A stretch of 64,000 nt of DNA from G963701675 sp963701675 (lineage in GTDB: Bacteria > Planctomycetota > Planctomycetia > Gemmatales > Gemmataceae): the NCBI GenBank assembly GCA_963701675.1, contig OY969623.1, forward strand, positions 6,386,001-6,450,000, read 5' to 3'. Both the position numbers and the translations under genes were made by a program. Every line of letters starts with the position of its first letter. Position 1 is the first letter of the stretch. Shown piece by piece: positions 1-9,853 of the stretch. The notes beneath the pieces are model-generated. The model saw only the letters and a list, made by a program, of their open reading frames with translations, ran no database searches and was not told the DNA's origin.

Positions 1-1553
1 TGCGATGAACGTCCCAACGATTGCCGAAACAGCCTTTGAGTGTCTTGCACCTCTTCCAGTAGCTGTCCCGCCGTAATCTGCCGGGGGTCGGAATGGGTGT
101 ACGAATGATGGCCGAGTGCATGCCCTTCGGCGGTGATACGGTGCAATAGGTCCAGGTGTTGTTCCGCCTGTCTTCCGACGACGAAGAATGTGGCACGGAT
201 ACGATGTTGCTTCAATACGTCGAGTAAACGCGGAGTGTGTTCGCGGTGAGGGCCGTCGTCGAAAGTAAGGCAAACGGCATTACTCGTCCTGGGGCCTCGC
301 AACAGCAGCAGGCGGCGTGGAAGCGTCAAGGCCAACGTCCGGCGTGCGAGTTGGCGAAGCGGTGAAGGACGTTTTGTTACCAGGGCGCCGAGGGCTGTTT
401 GTCGCGGCGACTTTATCAACTTTTCGAGTAATTCCGTGATCTGCCTGGCTGACTCAGGCCAACCGATGGGTGTTCGATTCGGGACTTCATAGCCTCGTTC
501 CATGGACAAGCTGCGTGCTAGCGCGTCGGCGAGCTTGTCTGCATCCCCTGGCGGTACTAGCGTGTCTCGTTCAGGGATGGCGATTTCCGGAATTCCGCCC
601 ACGCGACTCGCGACAAAGGAAGTCCCACATGCCTGTGATTCGCGAAGGACGTTCGGCACGCCCTCCGAAAGGCTCGGCAACACCGTAACGTTCGCTGCAC
701 GATACCAACTTGCCAGGTGCGCTGGCGCCACGACGCCGGGGAAAGAACATTCAATGCCAAGCGCTTTGGCTTGATTCTCCAACGACTTCCGAACAGGTCC
801 GTCTCCGACCAGGTAGAGACGGTGTTTGACGCCGCGTTGTTGCAGCGCGGCGCACGCGGAAAGAAGGACGTCGAGTCCCTTGACGGGGACCATTCGGCCT
901 ACCCAAAGGAGGACCCGTTCGTCCACCGGAATGCCGAGCCGTTGCCGAGCCGCGTTCCGGTCGCCCGGCGCGAACCGTTCGCTGTTGACGCCGCGATACA
1001 CAACGGAAATCTTCTCGGGATCAATGCCAAAGTTCGTCAGTTTTGACCGCAAATCCTGACTCACCGTCACGATGGCGTCAGCCGAATGTAAGACGCCAAG
1101 AATGCGACGCCGACGGCCGCCCGAGCGGGTTAGCAGTAACACGTCGGAGCCGCCAACCATGACCAATGCCGGCACACCTCCAAGTCGCGCCGCGCGCACC
1201 GCCATTTCCCCATCCGGGTGCGCCCAGTAGCTCAGGACCGCCTCAGGTTTGTGGTCGGCCAGCACATGCTTTACCTGTCGGCGAATGGAACTCCACATGA
1301 AACGCCCGTACCACTCACGCAGTACCTTCGGCGTGTAATAGTAACGCGGGTGATGCACCTCAACGTTCTCTAACGGATCGAGCGGTGTGAGTTGGCCGTT
1401 CTGTTTGCTTCGCCAAGCGTCGAGCCACGAAACGGGATTAATGACCTGGATCGAATGGAAGCCGGCAAGAGCACGGACTAACTCCCAGTTGAAAGTTCCT
1501 TTCGTTGGTTCACGAGGATTCGGAAAAACGTTGCTGATGAACAACAAGCGCAT
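1..1553 (-). CDS. Glycosyltransferase family 4 fused to NodB polysaccharide deacetylase (C-terminus cut by window edge)
   Basis: Likely transfers a sugar to a surface glycan and also removes acetyl groups. Starting at ATG 1553 (MRLLFISNVFPNPREPTKG) the reverse strand reads without a stop to the window edge, about 517 codons. Residues 1 to about 370 are a GT-B, GT4-type transferase: WVGRMVPVKGLDVL, then PSLSEGVPNVLRESQACG with the E-x7-E donor-site pair. A linker of about 50 residues leads into a NodB domain: LTFDDGP (about 250-275) and the metal-binding HHSYTH (about 90-110). The junction was read codon by codon and holds no stop, so this is a true fusion in the sequence as given. The gene starts 14 bp after the preceding GT4 gene and belongs to the same operon. 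Substrates cannot be read from the sequence. Confidence 0.82.
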   Translation of the reverse strand, partial: MRLLFISNVFPNPREPTKGTFNWELVRALAGFHSIQVINPVSWLDAWRSKQNGQLTPLDPLENVEVHHPRYYYTPKVLREWYGRFMWSSIRRQVKHVLADHKPEAVLSYWAHPDGEMAVRAARLGGVPALVMVGGSDVLLLTRSGGRRRRILGVLHSADAIVTVSQDLRSKLTNFGIDPEKISVVYRGVNSERFAPGDRNAARQRLGIPVDERVLLWVGRMVPVKGLDVLLSACAALQQRGVKHRLYLVGDGPVRKSLENQAKALGIECSFPGVVAPAHLASWYRAANVTVLPSLSEGVPNVLRESQACGTSFVASRVGGIPEIAIPERDTLVPPGDADKLADALARSLSMERGYEVPNRTPIGWPESARQITELLEKLIKSPRQTALGALVTKRPSPLRQLARRTLALTLPRRLLLLRGPRTSNAVCLTFDDGPHREHTPRLLDVLKQHRIRATFFVVGRQAEQHLDLLHRITAEGHALGHHSYTHSDPRQITAGQLLEEVQDTQRLFRQSLGRSS

Positions 1554-1567
1554 GGCCGGTTTCGTAG

Positions 1568-2734
1568 TTAGGAGTGCCGCTTTCCGTTGTGGCCCAAGGT
1601 CTCGCAGTATAGGGATTCGTAGTTCGCTACCATTCGCGCGACGTCAAAGTGCTTCAGCACGCGATCACGCGCTCTCCGTCCCATCTCAATGCTTCGCTGG
1701 GGATTTCGGAGCAAATCCACCATGCAGGCAGCCAACTGGGCAGGTTGTTGAATCGGGACCAGGTAGCCGGTTTGCCCGTCGACGACCACTTCCGGATTGC
1801 CGCCGACGTGAGTGGCAACGACGGGTAATCCGCGCGCCATCGCCTCCAGAAGCGTGAGCGAAATGCCTTCGGTCAGCGACGGCAAAACAAGCAGGCTGCT
1901 CTTGGCTAGGAGTTCCGGCACATTGTGGACTTCTCCGAGGAATTCAACCGCGGAGTTGAGATTCAGGTCGGATGCCAGTTGGCGCAAATCCGGAAGGCAT
2001 TTTCCTTCGCCGGCGACTTGCAAACGGAACGCAGGAAACGCCTGTCGTGCCAGCGCCGCCGCTCGGATCAACGTAGCGACATCCTTTTCCGAACTCAGTC
2101 GTCCTACCATGATTACCGGACCGTTGGCGCAAGGTCCGGCATAAGTAAACCGAGTTATGTCGATTCCGTTCCAAATCGTACGCAGACGCCGGCGGCCGAT
2201 TCCTTCCGTCGCCGACAATCCGGTGCTATCCCGAGAGACGCAAACGACCCGGTCGGTCAGGCGCGTCAGGACGCGAAACACCGACGTATGAAGCGGGCTC
2301 GACCCAAAGCGTTGCCCATGTCGAGTATGGACGGTGACCGGGACCTGCGCTAACCACGCGGCGGGCGCGCCATAGAAGAGCGACTTCGTGTTGTGAGTGT
2401 GCAGGATGTCGACTTTCCACTGACGTAACAACCAACCGAGCTGGAAGATCAACCATTTCCGCAGGCCCTCGGGTTGATTCAGAGCCGTCACGGGCCAACC
2501 ATGCGCTTCAATCTCTTCCGCGACGGCGCCCTTCTGTCCAAGTGAAATAAAGCGGAGATCAAACCGTTCCGGATCCATATGGCGTGCGAACTCGGCCAAT
2601 AGCTTCTCGGCGCCACCCATCGTCAGCGAGACGCTGAGATGTGCAATGCGGATGCGGCGCGTGAGCTTTCCGTTGGCCAGGGCTCGCCCGTGACCACCTA
2701 ACTCCGCTTTGCCGTTCGAAGTCGTCATGAACAT
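1568..2734 (-). CDS. Glycosyltransferase family 4
   Basis: Cytoplasmic GT-B transferase, 388 residues, presumably adding a sugar to the lipid-linked glycan. The N-terminal domain has SVSLTMGGAEKLLAEFARHM (the Gly-rich acceptor loop) and the C-terminal domain has VGRLSSEKDVATLIRAA and PSLTEGISLTLLEAMARG with the E-x7-E motif. The chosen ATG at 2734 overlaps the stop of the upstream GT2 gene as TAATG, which implies translational coupling. A longer reading to 2893 would only extend into the GT2 coding sequence. Acceptor and donor are unknown. Confidence 0.87.
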   Translation of the reverse strand: MFMTTSNGKAELGGHGRALANGKLTRRIRIAHLSVSLTMGGAEKLLAEFARHMDPERFDLRFISLGQKGAVAEEIEAHGWPVTALNQPEGLRKWLIFQLGWLLRQWKVDILHTHNTKSLFYGAPAAWLAQVPVTVHTRHGQRFGSSPLHTSVFRVLTRLTDRVVCVSRDSTGLSATEGIGRRRLRTIWNGIDITRFTYAGPCANGPVIMVGRLSSEKDVATLIRAAALARQAFPAFRLQVAGEGKCLPDLRQLASDLNLNSAVEFLGEVHNVPELLAKSSLLVLPSLTEGISLTLLEAMARGLPVVATHVGGNPEVVVDGQTGYLVPIQQPAQLAACMVDLLRNPQRSIEMGRRARDRVLKHFDVARMVANYESLYCETLGHNGKRHS

Positions 2735-3639
2735 TAGTGGGCCGAAACCGAGTTCGAAGCGGAAAGCGCGCGAGCACCGCACTTCGCCAGGATCCACCAT
2801 GCCTCGCCCGACCACGGTTGCAGTCGTAATCGGCTGAGCGCCTTCCCGAATGCTACGTTGAATTTTCCGTTGGCCAAATGGATCGCGGCCCAACGGCGAT
2901 ACGTGAGTGCCCGCCAGTTTCTCAGCCCGCGTCGGCTGAGTAGAGCACGATGGCGTTCTATCACGCGGAGCATGTTTCCGCAGTCTACATCAATGTTGGA
3001 TCGCGAAAGCGAGTCGGGCTCGAGGACGGCAGTCGCCAGCGGTTCAGAAACCAAGTAAATCGGCGTCGCTGCCGCGAGTCGAATCCACAAATCCCGATCT
3101 TCTGCCGGTTCAAGACCCGATACGAATCTTTCCTTTCCCAACGTATCGCGTCGAACCAGTACCGTGCCCGTCCAGATTTGCGTCGCCACCATGAACGTTT
3201 CTTCGCCATCCGGGCGGAGAATACGATCGAAGTAACGACCGTCCAGCGCACCGTCGACCCGGCCGGCGCCAGGTTCTTCTTCATGAAACCAGCCTGCGAT
3301 CAAGCCGACTTCAGGATACTGGCGGAGAATCGCATGTTGTCGTTCGAGTTTCGTCGGATACCAATAGTCGTCTGCATCGAGGAACGCGATCCAGTCGCCG
3401 TGCGCTTGCTCAATACCCAAGTTACGCGCGCTGGCCGCGCCGCCGTTCCGCTTACAAACAAGCGTCACACGGTCGTGATACGGACGAAGTGCCATTGAAA
3501 CATCTTCGGGGCTTCCGTCGTCCACCACCACGACTTCATCGGGAACGCGGGTCTGAGCAAAGACGCTCTCGAGGGCGCGGCCAATCGTGTGGTTGGCCCG
3601 GTAAGCCGGAATGATAACACTGACAGTCGGGTTAGCCAT
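2734..3639 (-). CDS. Glycosyltransferase family 2
   Basis: GT-A fold inverting transferase, 301 residues, and the only GT2 in this locus. The N-terminus has the family signature VSVIIPAYRANHTIGRAL, the nucleotide-binding VVVDDGSPED, NGGAASARNLGI, and the metal-binding DxD-like FLDADDYW. The C-terminal part lacks obvious membrane segments, so a soluble enzyme acting at the inner membrane face is likely. Its start overlaps the end of the upstream frameshifted GT4 gene by 8 bp and its stop overlaps the next start, so it sits mid-operon. Donor sugar unknown. Confidence 0.88.
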   Translation of the reverse strand: MANPTVSVIIPAYRANHTIGRALESVFAQTRVPDEVVVVDDGSPEDVSMALRPYHDRVTLVCKRNGGAASARNLGIEQAHGDWIAFLDADDYWYPTKLERQHAILRQYPEVGLIAGWFHEEEPGAGRVDGALDGRYFDRILRPDGEETFMVATQIWTGTVLVRRDTLGKERFVSGLEPAEDRDLWIRLAAATPIYLVSEPLATAVLEPDSLSRSNIDVDCGNMLRVIERHRALLSRRGLRNWRALTYRRWAAIHLANGKFNVAFGKALSRLRLQPWSGEAWWILAKCGARALSASNSVSAH

Positions 3640-4896
3640 GGCCTCGAGTGTTCGACCTCAGGCTGTGAGATGGCGCTTCGGGGAAATCCGATAACAGCAC
3701 GCGCTCCGCCGTCTCGCCAATCTTTTCCCAACGATAACGCTCCATTACGCGCTGACGGCCGGCCGTGCCGAGTCGACGGCGTGCCGCAGAATCATTGAGA
3801 AGTCGAGTGCAAGCGCGCGCAAACGCCGCCGGATCATTAGCGATTTCCAGATCGATGCCCGGGCGAAGATCCAACCCTTCGGCGCCCGTTGATGTCGACA
3901 CAACTGCCTTGCCGCGCGCCAGGGCTTCGAGAACCTTCAGGCGTGTACCGCTCCCTTGCCGGATCGGCGCTACGACTACGGATGCCTGTTCGAAATGCGG
4001 ACCGACATCCGGAACAGCGCCATGAACGATGCATCGTTTGCCGTCGTGAAGCTCCCGAACTTCCGGCGCCGGTCCTTGCCAACCACATGAAAGCACGCCG
4101 TCGATCCGGTCTGAAGGATTTTGGGGAGGATGGAAAACGCGAAGTATCGAGCGGCGTCGACGTTGGGGTCGTAATCCATTGTTCCAATGTAAAGCAATGA
4201 CCCGACACGCTCGCCGCTGGGATCGGCAAACGGAAAGTCGGCCACACCATTCGGCACCACGAAGACTCGGTGCTTCATGCTCCCGAAAAAGTTGCGGTCT
4301 GCTTCCTTACAAACGACCAACCGCCAGAAGCGGCGCGGCAATGCACGTTCGTGCATATACAGTTTGGCGAGCTCCGCGTAATGGAACGGTTTGGAACGGT
4401 ACCACGAACCGTGCCATAGCAGCCTGCCCAGGAAAACGCTCTGGAGGTCGTCGATATCCACCACGAGTCGTTCAAACCCAGCACGCTTCACCACGGCCCC
4501 GAAGTACGAGCGATCCACCCAGACGGCATCGAAATGCTGCGCTTTCCGCAGTTTGCGAAAGAAGGTCACCAGTTTTCGTGCGGAATTCCAGTAGCGATGC
4601 ATGGTGGGCTTCGGCGACGAAACTAACTCCATGATGCGATCGCCGATGGGCGCCCATCCTTCGAATCGCCGAGCGGAACCCGGCACCAACGCTCGGGCGT
4701 CGAATTCAATCACGCGCTCGCAGCGCTCGCGCAGGGGACACGCCCCCCAGCCATCGATAGCCGGCGCTTCCGGCGCCAGCGCGACGAGTGTCACCTCATG
4801 ACGCCGTGTGAGTGCGTCTACGAGGTGGAATCGACGCTGACAGCCGCCGTTCGTGAGCGGCCAGGGAAAATAGCCAGAGACGAAGAGGATTTTCAC
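3632..4896 (-). CDS. Glycosyltransferase family 4, frameshifted near 4075
   Basis: The reverse strand encodes a GT4 protein in two frames. 4896 to about 4077 gives MKILFVSGYFPWPLTNGGCQ through GSLLYIGTMDYDPNVDA and CFHVVGK. From about 4075 to 3632 the next frame continues GPAPEVRELHDG, GAVPDVGPHFEQASVVVAPI, GSGTRLKVLEALARGKAVVS. Joining at GK/GP restores a normal order of motifs and about 421 residues, and needs one inserted base (span 1265 nt = 3n+2). The start is GTG at 4896, overlapping the preceding stop as GTGA; the end overlaps the GT2 start by 8 bp. Either a one-base deletion in the assembly or a recently broken gene. The GSGTRLKVLEALA motif resembles GT4 sugar transferases of exopolysaccharide (PEP-CTERM type) clusters. 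Confidence 0.78.
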
Positions 4897-6107
4897 TTGT
4901 TTGCGTTCACCCGCACGGTACTGCCTTCCAAAACGTGCGGCGCCAGCAAAGAATTGAAACGCGTCATGAACGTCTTGGCATTGAAGCCTTGGGAGCGCTG
5001 TCGGGCGGCTGCGGCCATCCGCGCTCGTAGCGCATCATCGTTTGCCAATTGCATGGTGTAGCGCTGTAACTCTTCCGGCGTATCCCACAAAAATCCGCTT
5101 ACTCCATGAGTGACGAGCTCCGGCTGCCCACCCTTTCGAATGACTACGGGAACGCATCCCGCCGCCATCGCCTCAACCGTTACGATTCCAAAGTGCTCAG
5201 TGATCCCCGGATTCAGCGCTTCGTCGGCGCCAAAGCCGGCCGCGTGCCAGAATATGGCCGCTTGCTCATACTTGGACTTTAACTCCGTGCGGCTAAGGTT
5301 ACTCATCACGTCGACAGGGTGGCCGTTCGTAAGGGCGCGCACGCTGTCGAAGTAGGCCCTCTCTTCCGAAGCACTTCCAACACCCCCGGCACAGACCAGT
5401 GTCCAGCCGTTGCGAACGAGCGGATCCATCCCTTGAAACGATTCGACCAGCACCCGCTGGTTCTTCAATGGCGAAAAACGGCCGACGCACAGGATGGTCT
5501 GCTGCTTAGTCGTGCTGGAAAACTCGACATCCACTGGTGGGTGGAGCAAGCCGCAGTCGATCCCCCACAGTTCGCGAGTCCATCGGCGCACATACTCAGA
5601 GATTCCGACATGGATGCGATAGCTTCCAAGTCGCTTCTGCCATTCCCACTCTCGGTAGCGTCGACCGATGCGTTCCTTGAGCCGGCCACCCCAACCTCGA
5701 ACCTGCTCATATGGCCAGCGGCTGGGACGTTCCGAAAGCGGGAAAAGAACGACGAGCACGCCGGTCCCGGCATGACAAAACGGCGGCGGCTCTTCTCCGT
5801 GTGTGAGACAGACGAACACATCAAACCCACGGCTGAGTTCAGCGTAGCGTTCACGCGCGTTCGCGTACTTTTTCCACGGGTTTGCCGAAAACTCTCTCGG
5901 CCTGGCTTTCGGAGCCACATACCGCATTCCGACTCGATCCAGGGAAATTCCAAACACGTTGGCAAGCCGATCGCGAGTGAGTCCGTCCTGGTGATGGACG
6001 ATCTCTACCTGATGTGCCTCACTCAGTCCGTCGGCGAGCACGGCCATCATGTACTCGGCGCCGCCGATGCACCCACTGCCATATTCCTTGTGTATGCCAA
6101 TCTTCAC
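4893..6107 (-). CDS. Glycosyltransferase family 4, EHFGI (ALG11-like) type
   Basis: 404-residue GT-B transferase. It starts MKIGIHKEYGSGCIGGAEYM and carries CVGRFSPLKNQRVLVESF, then the distinctive EHFGIVTVEAMAAGCVPVV seen in ALG11-type GT4 enzymes, followed by GGQPELVTHG. The same layout occurs in the gene at 9854-11044, so the two are paralogues. GTG start at 6107 overlaps the upstream stop as GTGA, and its own stop overlaps the following GTG. ALG11 adds alpha-1,2-mannose in eukaryotes; mannosyl transfer here is only a guess. Confidence 0.87.
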   Translation of the reverse strand: MKIGIHKEYGSGCIGGAEYMMAVLADGLSEAHQVEIVHHQDGLTRDRLANVFGISLDRVGMRYVAPKARPREFSANPWKKYANARERYAELSRGFDVFVCLTHGEEPPPFCHAGTGVLVVLFPLSERPSRWPYEQVRGWGGRLKERIGRRYREWEWQKRLGSYRIHVGISEYVRRWTRELWGIDCGLLHPPVDVEFSSTTKQQTILCVGRFSPLKNQRVLVESFQGMDPLVRNGWTLVCAGGVGSASEERAYFDSVRALTNGHPVDVMSNLSRTELKSKYEQAAIFWHAAGFGADEALNPGITEHFGIVTVEAMAAGCVPVVIRKGGQPELVTHGVSGFLWDTPEELQRYTMQLANDDALRARMAAAARQRSQGFNAKTFMTRFNSLLAPHVLEGSTVRVNANK

Positions 6108-7561
6108 GTTGTCTGACGGCTAGGATGTCTAGTGAGGATTTCCTCGTACCACGCTAGATAGTCATTTACCTGTCGATCCAAATCAAATCGTTTACCGGCA
6201 TCTTTGCGGGCGTTCACCGCAAGCCGGCTCTGCGCCGTTTCATCGGTGAGGATTCGGATGGTTGCGGCGGCCATTGCGCCCGCGCTCGCCGGAGGAACCA
6301 GGATTCCGGTAGCATCATCGAGTTCGTGTCGGTTCCACGGATTTGCGGTGGCTTCTGTTCTCCATCCATTGATCTGTTCGGGAATGCCGCACACCGCCGT
6401 TGCAACGACGGGAGTGCCGCACGCCAACGCCTCCAGGATCGTTGTCGGAAACGTGTCCACATGCGCCGAATGTACGTAAACGTCGGCGGCTCGATAAAAG
6501 TCGGCAACCACGGCCGGGTCTTTTTGAAATGGCACGAACTGAATATCGGCGTTGCCAATCCGCTCGTTCGGGGCCGTCTCTCCCAAGGCGACCATGATGA
6601 CTCGTCGTCCCGGCATTCGGGTTCCGATTTGAGAAACCGCATCGCGCAACGTTGCATAATCCTTTGCGCGGCTTTCACGAATCCACTGATTCGCCGCAAA
6701 CAGAAGAATTCTCGCATCGTGCGGAAGGTCAAGCCGAGATCGAACATCGTAGCGATCGCCCGGACAAAACACGGTAAGATCGACGCCGTTTGGAATAACT
6801 CGACTTTCCACGACGCCGGCCGCCAGCATTGATCGCTCGACACGGTCCATCAACCAGCGGCATGGTGTAGCGACATAGAGCCGGCTCGCGGCATAAATGT
6901 TTCGTTTCCGTCGCCAGTTGTGTGCCGTTGCATCGCGCGCTACGGCAGGATAGAGCGTAAGATCGGGGCAGCTTCCGCAACCTCTCTTCCAGCGATCACA
7001 CTCCATCGAATGTGAACAATGGCCCGTCAACAGCCAGGAATCGTGAAGGGTAAGCACGATGGGCAGTTGTGGGCTCAGGCCCGGAAAAAGTCGGAGGTCG
7101 AAATAGCCGCCGTGCAGGTTGTGACAATGGATGACATCCGGTTGAAGCGGCCCGAGTTGCAAGAGCTTCGAGCAGCCGGGAAATCGAAAATCCTCAATTC
7201 CGTTTCGTCGTTCCCATGCTCGCATCGGCTCGGCTAGCCAGCGCGAGATGGTCGCCATTCGATACGCGCCCCGTCGTCGGCTGTTGCGAAATCGTGCGTG
7301 CGTTCTCAACCAGAATCGGCCCCAAAAACCGTAGCTTTCGACCGGCTGGGGAATCGCAAAGACGTTGGCATCGCGGCTCGTCTTGTGTCCAACGGCAAGC
7401 CATGATTGTAAACCTCGCCGGCGTGCGCCTTCGGCCAGGTTCCACGCTACGCTCTCGGCGCCTCCAAAAACATCGCGCGGACTAACTTGGAGCACACTCC
7501 GGAGCTTGCCCGACAAGCGCTGCCCATTGGTGGCCGGCGACCGAAGTGGTAGTGTGCTCAT
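6104..7561 (-). CDS. Glycosyltransferase family 4, GGAESVAW type
   Basis: 485-residue GT4 enzyme. Visible signatures are SPRDVFGGAESVAWNLAEGA at the N-terminus, VIHCHNLHGGYFDLRLFPGL, a Cys-rich stretch SMECDRWKRGCGSCPDL, and the donor-site motif DTFPTTILEALACGTPVVA. The Cys-rich segment occurs in the same place in the paralogue at 15868-17356 and is typical of this GT4 subgroup. I start at ATG 7561, which overlaps the upstream methyltransferase stop as ATGA; a TTG two codons upstream is possible. The stop overlaps the next GTG start. Confidence 0.87.
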   Translation of the reverse strand: MSTLPLRSPATNGQRLSGKLRSVLQVSPRDVFGGAESVAWNLAEGARRRGLQSWLAVGHKTSRDANVFAIPQPVESYGFWGRFWLRTHARFRNSRRRGAYRMATISRWLAEPMRAWERRNGIEDFRFPGCSKLLQLGPLQPDVIHCHNLHGGYFDLRLFPGLSPQLPIVLTLHDSWLLTGHCSHSMECDRWKRGCGSCPDLTLYPAVARDATAHNWRRKRNIYAASRLYVATPCRWLMDRVERSMLAAGVVESRVIPNGVDLTVFCPGDRYDVRSRLDLPHDARILLFAANQWIRESRAKDYATLRDAVSQIGTRMPGRRVIMVALGETAPNERIGNADIQFVPFQKDPAVVADFYRAADVYVHSAHVDTFPTTILEALACGTPVVATAVCGIPEQINGWRTEATANPWNRHELDDATGILVPPASAGAMAAATIRILTDETAQSRLAVNARKDAGKRFDLDRQVNDYLAWYEEILTRHPSRQTT

Positions 7562-8451
7562 CGACAAGGCAGGCGCATCTCGTCTCGGAAAAATGCGTAC
7601 ACTCGATTTTCTGCTTCATGGACGACATCGTCGCGCTTGCCCATCGTGCGCGAGTAGTGCATTCGAAAGCCGAGGCTTTTCATCTTGTTGACCAGGTCAT
7701 GGTCCGCAAGGCCCCATTGCCAGTAATGATGGCAATCGCGGTACTTGCAGTTGTACTGTGGATGAATCTCGTCGAGCTTCTCGAAGAGGTCCTTGTAGCC
7801 GCCGCTGTTCTGGTTTCCCGGAACGTACTTGAAGTACTCGTCCTTCCCAAGATCGATGAGGCGGACAGTACGCTCCAGTCGAGGAAAGTGGACGTTGCTG
7901 ATCACGACGCATTTGGCTCGGGGAGCGTAAGTTTCCAGCAGCTTCTCCCATCCCGGATTGGCTTGAACGTAGAGCACGTCGAAAAGGAGGACGACATCGA
8001 CTTGGCCCACCTGTTCGACAATACCTGGATCAGAGAAGTTGCCGTGAATGAACCGTAGACCGGAATGGAGCTTTAGTTCTTCTTGCAGCCGCTCCGTCGT
8101 GAAGCCATCCACCAAGACTCCCCTTGGAACCCGATGCTTCTCCAACATATAGAAAGAGTACCCACCTTCGTATTCGCACCAGGCCCCGCCGAGGTCGGCG
8201 AACGACTCCACACGCATCATTTGGCATGCGTAGTCGATGACGAAGAGCTTGTCCCAAACGAGGCGGGCGAAGAAACGATCGGTGCCGTCGCCATTGTGCG
8301 CGGTGGGCAACTGAAAGTGGCGCGATAGCTGCGTCACTTGATTGAGCAAGCGCTGCTGTCTATCGTCGATGCGACTGAGGCGACGTTGCAACGGACGCAC
8401 GACGGCGTTATAGACGGCAGCCTTCAAGTACTTTTTGGTTCCCGTCAGCAT
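7558..8451 (-). CDS. SAM-dependent methyltransferase-like protein
   Basis: 297 residues. The central region reads like a class I methyltransferase: FADLGGAWCEYEGGYSFYML, then VLVDGFTTERLQEEL, and VDVVLLFDVLYVQANPGWEK, corresponding to motif I, the acidic end of strand 2 and motif IV. The N-terminus (MLTGTKKYLKAAVYNAVVR) is basic. The start at 8451 shares one base with the stop of the frameshift-corrected GT4 gene upstream (TGATG), and the stop overlaps the next ATG. This tight placement between transferases suggests methylation of a sugar or of a nucleotide-sugar. The substrate is not identifiable. Confidence 0.75.
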   Translation of the reverse strand: MLTGTKKYLKAAVYNAVVRPLQRRLSRIDDRQQRLLNQVTQLSRHFQLPTAHNGDGTDRFFARLVWDKLFVIDYACQMMRVESFADLGGAWCEYEGGYSFYMLEKHRVPRGVLVDGFTTERLQEELKLHSGLRFIHGNFSDPGIVEQVGQVDVVLLFDVLYVQANPGWEKLLETYAPRAKCVVISNVHFPRLERTVRLIDLGKDEYFKYVPGNQNSGGYKDLFEKLDEIHPQYNCKYRDCHHYWQWGLADHDLVNKMKSLGFRMHYSRTMGKRDDVVHEAENRVYAFFRDEMRLPCR

Positions 8452-9847
8452 CAAAAACCAATGGGATGGATCACCTTCTTGGCGTGTTCGATCGATTTCA
8501 AGATCACCCAGCGACGCACTTCGTTTCGAGCAGCGGAATCGACGTGCCTCAGTTTGCCATCGCGCTTGCCCTGACTTTTCCGGGCCTTCCAAGCATCCTC
8601 GTACGCCGACAGCGTCTGTTGCGCGGTTTTCTCCCACGTGAACGACTTGCGCGCTTGAGACCTGCCATCCGCAAGCGCGCGCGTAGTTGATCGTCTGACA
8701 AAACTCGATGGATGGCTTCGGCAATCGCTTCAACGGATGTTGGATCGACCAACACGCCTGCATCTCCAATTACCTCGGGCAGTGAAGTCGTGTTTGACGC
8801 GATCACGGGAGTGCCGCAGGCCATCGCTTCAAGCGGCGGCAATCCAAACCCTTCATACAAGGACGGGTAGACGAATACTTCGGCGCCGTTCAGAAGCGCC
8901 GGAATGTCCTCGAATGGAACATAATTGAGCCAGAGGACATGCTCCTCCAGGCCGAGCCGGCGCACGGTTTCGAATATGGGTTCGTAGAGCCAGCCTTTGG
9001 CGCCGACGAGGACCATTCGGCAATCCAGGTTTGGATGCTTTTGGCGCAATTGATGGAATGCCTCGATCAACCGGCAATGGTTCTTACGGGGTTCAAGTGT
9101 GGCTAGAGTGAGAATGTAAGGCCGGGTATCGATTCCATACTTGCGGCGAACCGAAGTGATCTCCTCTTGGTCCTCGATGGTGCAGTATTGGGAGTGAGCG
9201 GCGAGCGGAATTACCCGTACTTTCCCTTCGTCCACTGTAAGGAGATCGACCACATCGCGTTTGCTGTGTTCGGAAATGGTAATAATCAGATCCATGTCGT
9301 GGGCGTTGGCATACGCACTTTTTTGCCAGTCGCGCGTTCCCTGGGTGTGCAGGTGCGGCACACGAAGCGTCGTCAAGTCGGCGATGGTCAGCACATTCAC
9401 CTTCGAGTGAATGGGGAGCATGATGTAGTTGAAATGATGAACAATGTCGAGCCCCCGGAAAGGAGATCGCCGAACGCCGAGTTTCGTCCCCAAACGAAAT
9501 GCCCATTCGACCGCCGCGCTTTTGGTGGCCTTGGTCCAAAGCGGCAGCAAGAGTCTTCGGTCGATCTGGCGCACCACCCACGGCGGCTGCGGCTTCCAAT
9601 TCTGAAACCACTCGGAGAGCACATGAAGCGACGGACCGTCCCAGTGATAGCGGGTGTGTTGGACCGGCGGAACGGCTTCGAATTGCCGGACCGCTTCCGT
9701 TTCGACCATATTGCGATGCCCATACAACAACGGCGTGATTTCATGCTCGTTATTAATCGCCTTTATCGACGTGAAGAGATTTTGAGCAAAAAAATACAGG
9801 CCGCCCTCGGGCCAGCGCAGCGTCTGCATGTCGACGCCGATGTTCAT
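8451..9847 (-). CDS. Glycosyltransferase family 4, DMQTLRW type, frameshifted near 8650
   Basis: The main frame from ATG 9847 gives MNIGVDMQTLRWPEGGLYFF through LATLEPRKNHCRLIEAFHQL, PSLYEGFGLPPLEAMACG and SLPEVIGDAGVLVDP. After LKRA the expected FTWEKTAQQTLSAYEDAW is in the neighbouring frame and runs on to a TGA at 8451-8453. One missing base at 8648-8652 explains the shift (span 1397 nt = 3n+2); the repaired protein is about 465 residues. The restored stop overlaps the downstream methyltransferase start as TGATG, which supports the correction. If the shift is real, the protein ends at 8549 with a basic non-homologous tail. Paralogues are at 11057-12424 and 13571-14980. Confidence 0.8.
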
Positions 9848-9853
9848 TCGGCC

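Noticed and set aside
4074..4077. Programmed ribosomal frameshift
   Set aside because: No slippery heptamer with a downstream structure is apparent, and similar one-base shifts occur in seven unrelated genes, so an indel is more economical.
5319..6116. Long plus-strand open frame antisense to a GT4 gene
   Set aside because: It mirrors the codon structure of the minus-strand gene, which has clear family motifs and coupled ends. The plus-strand product has none.
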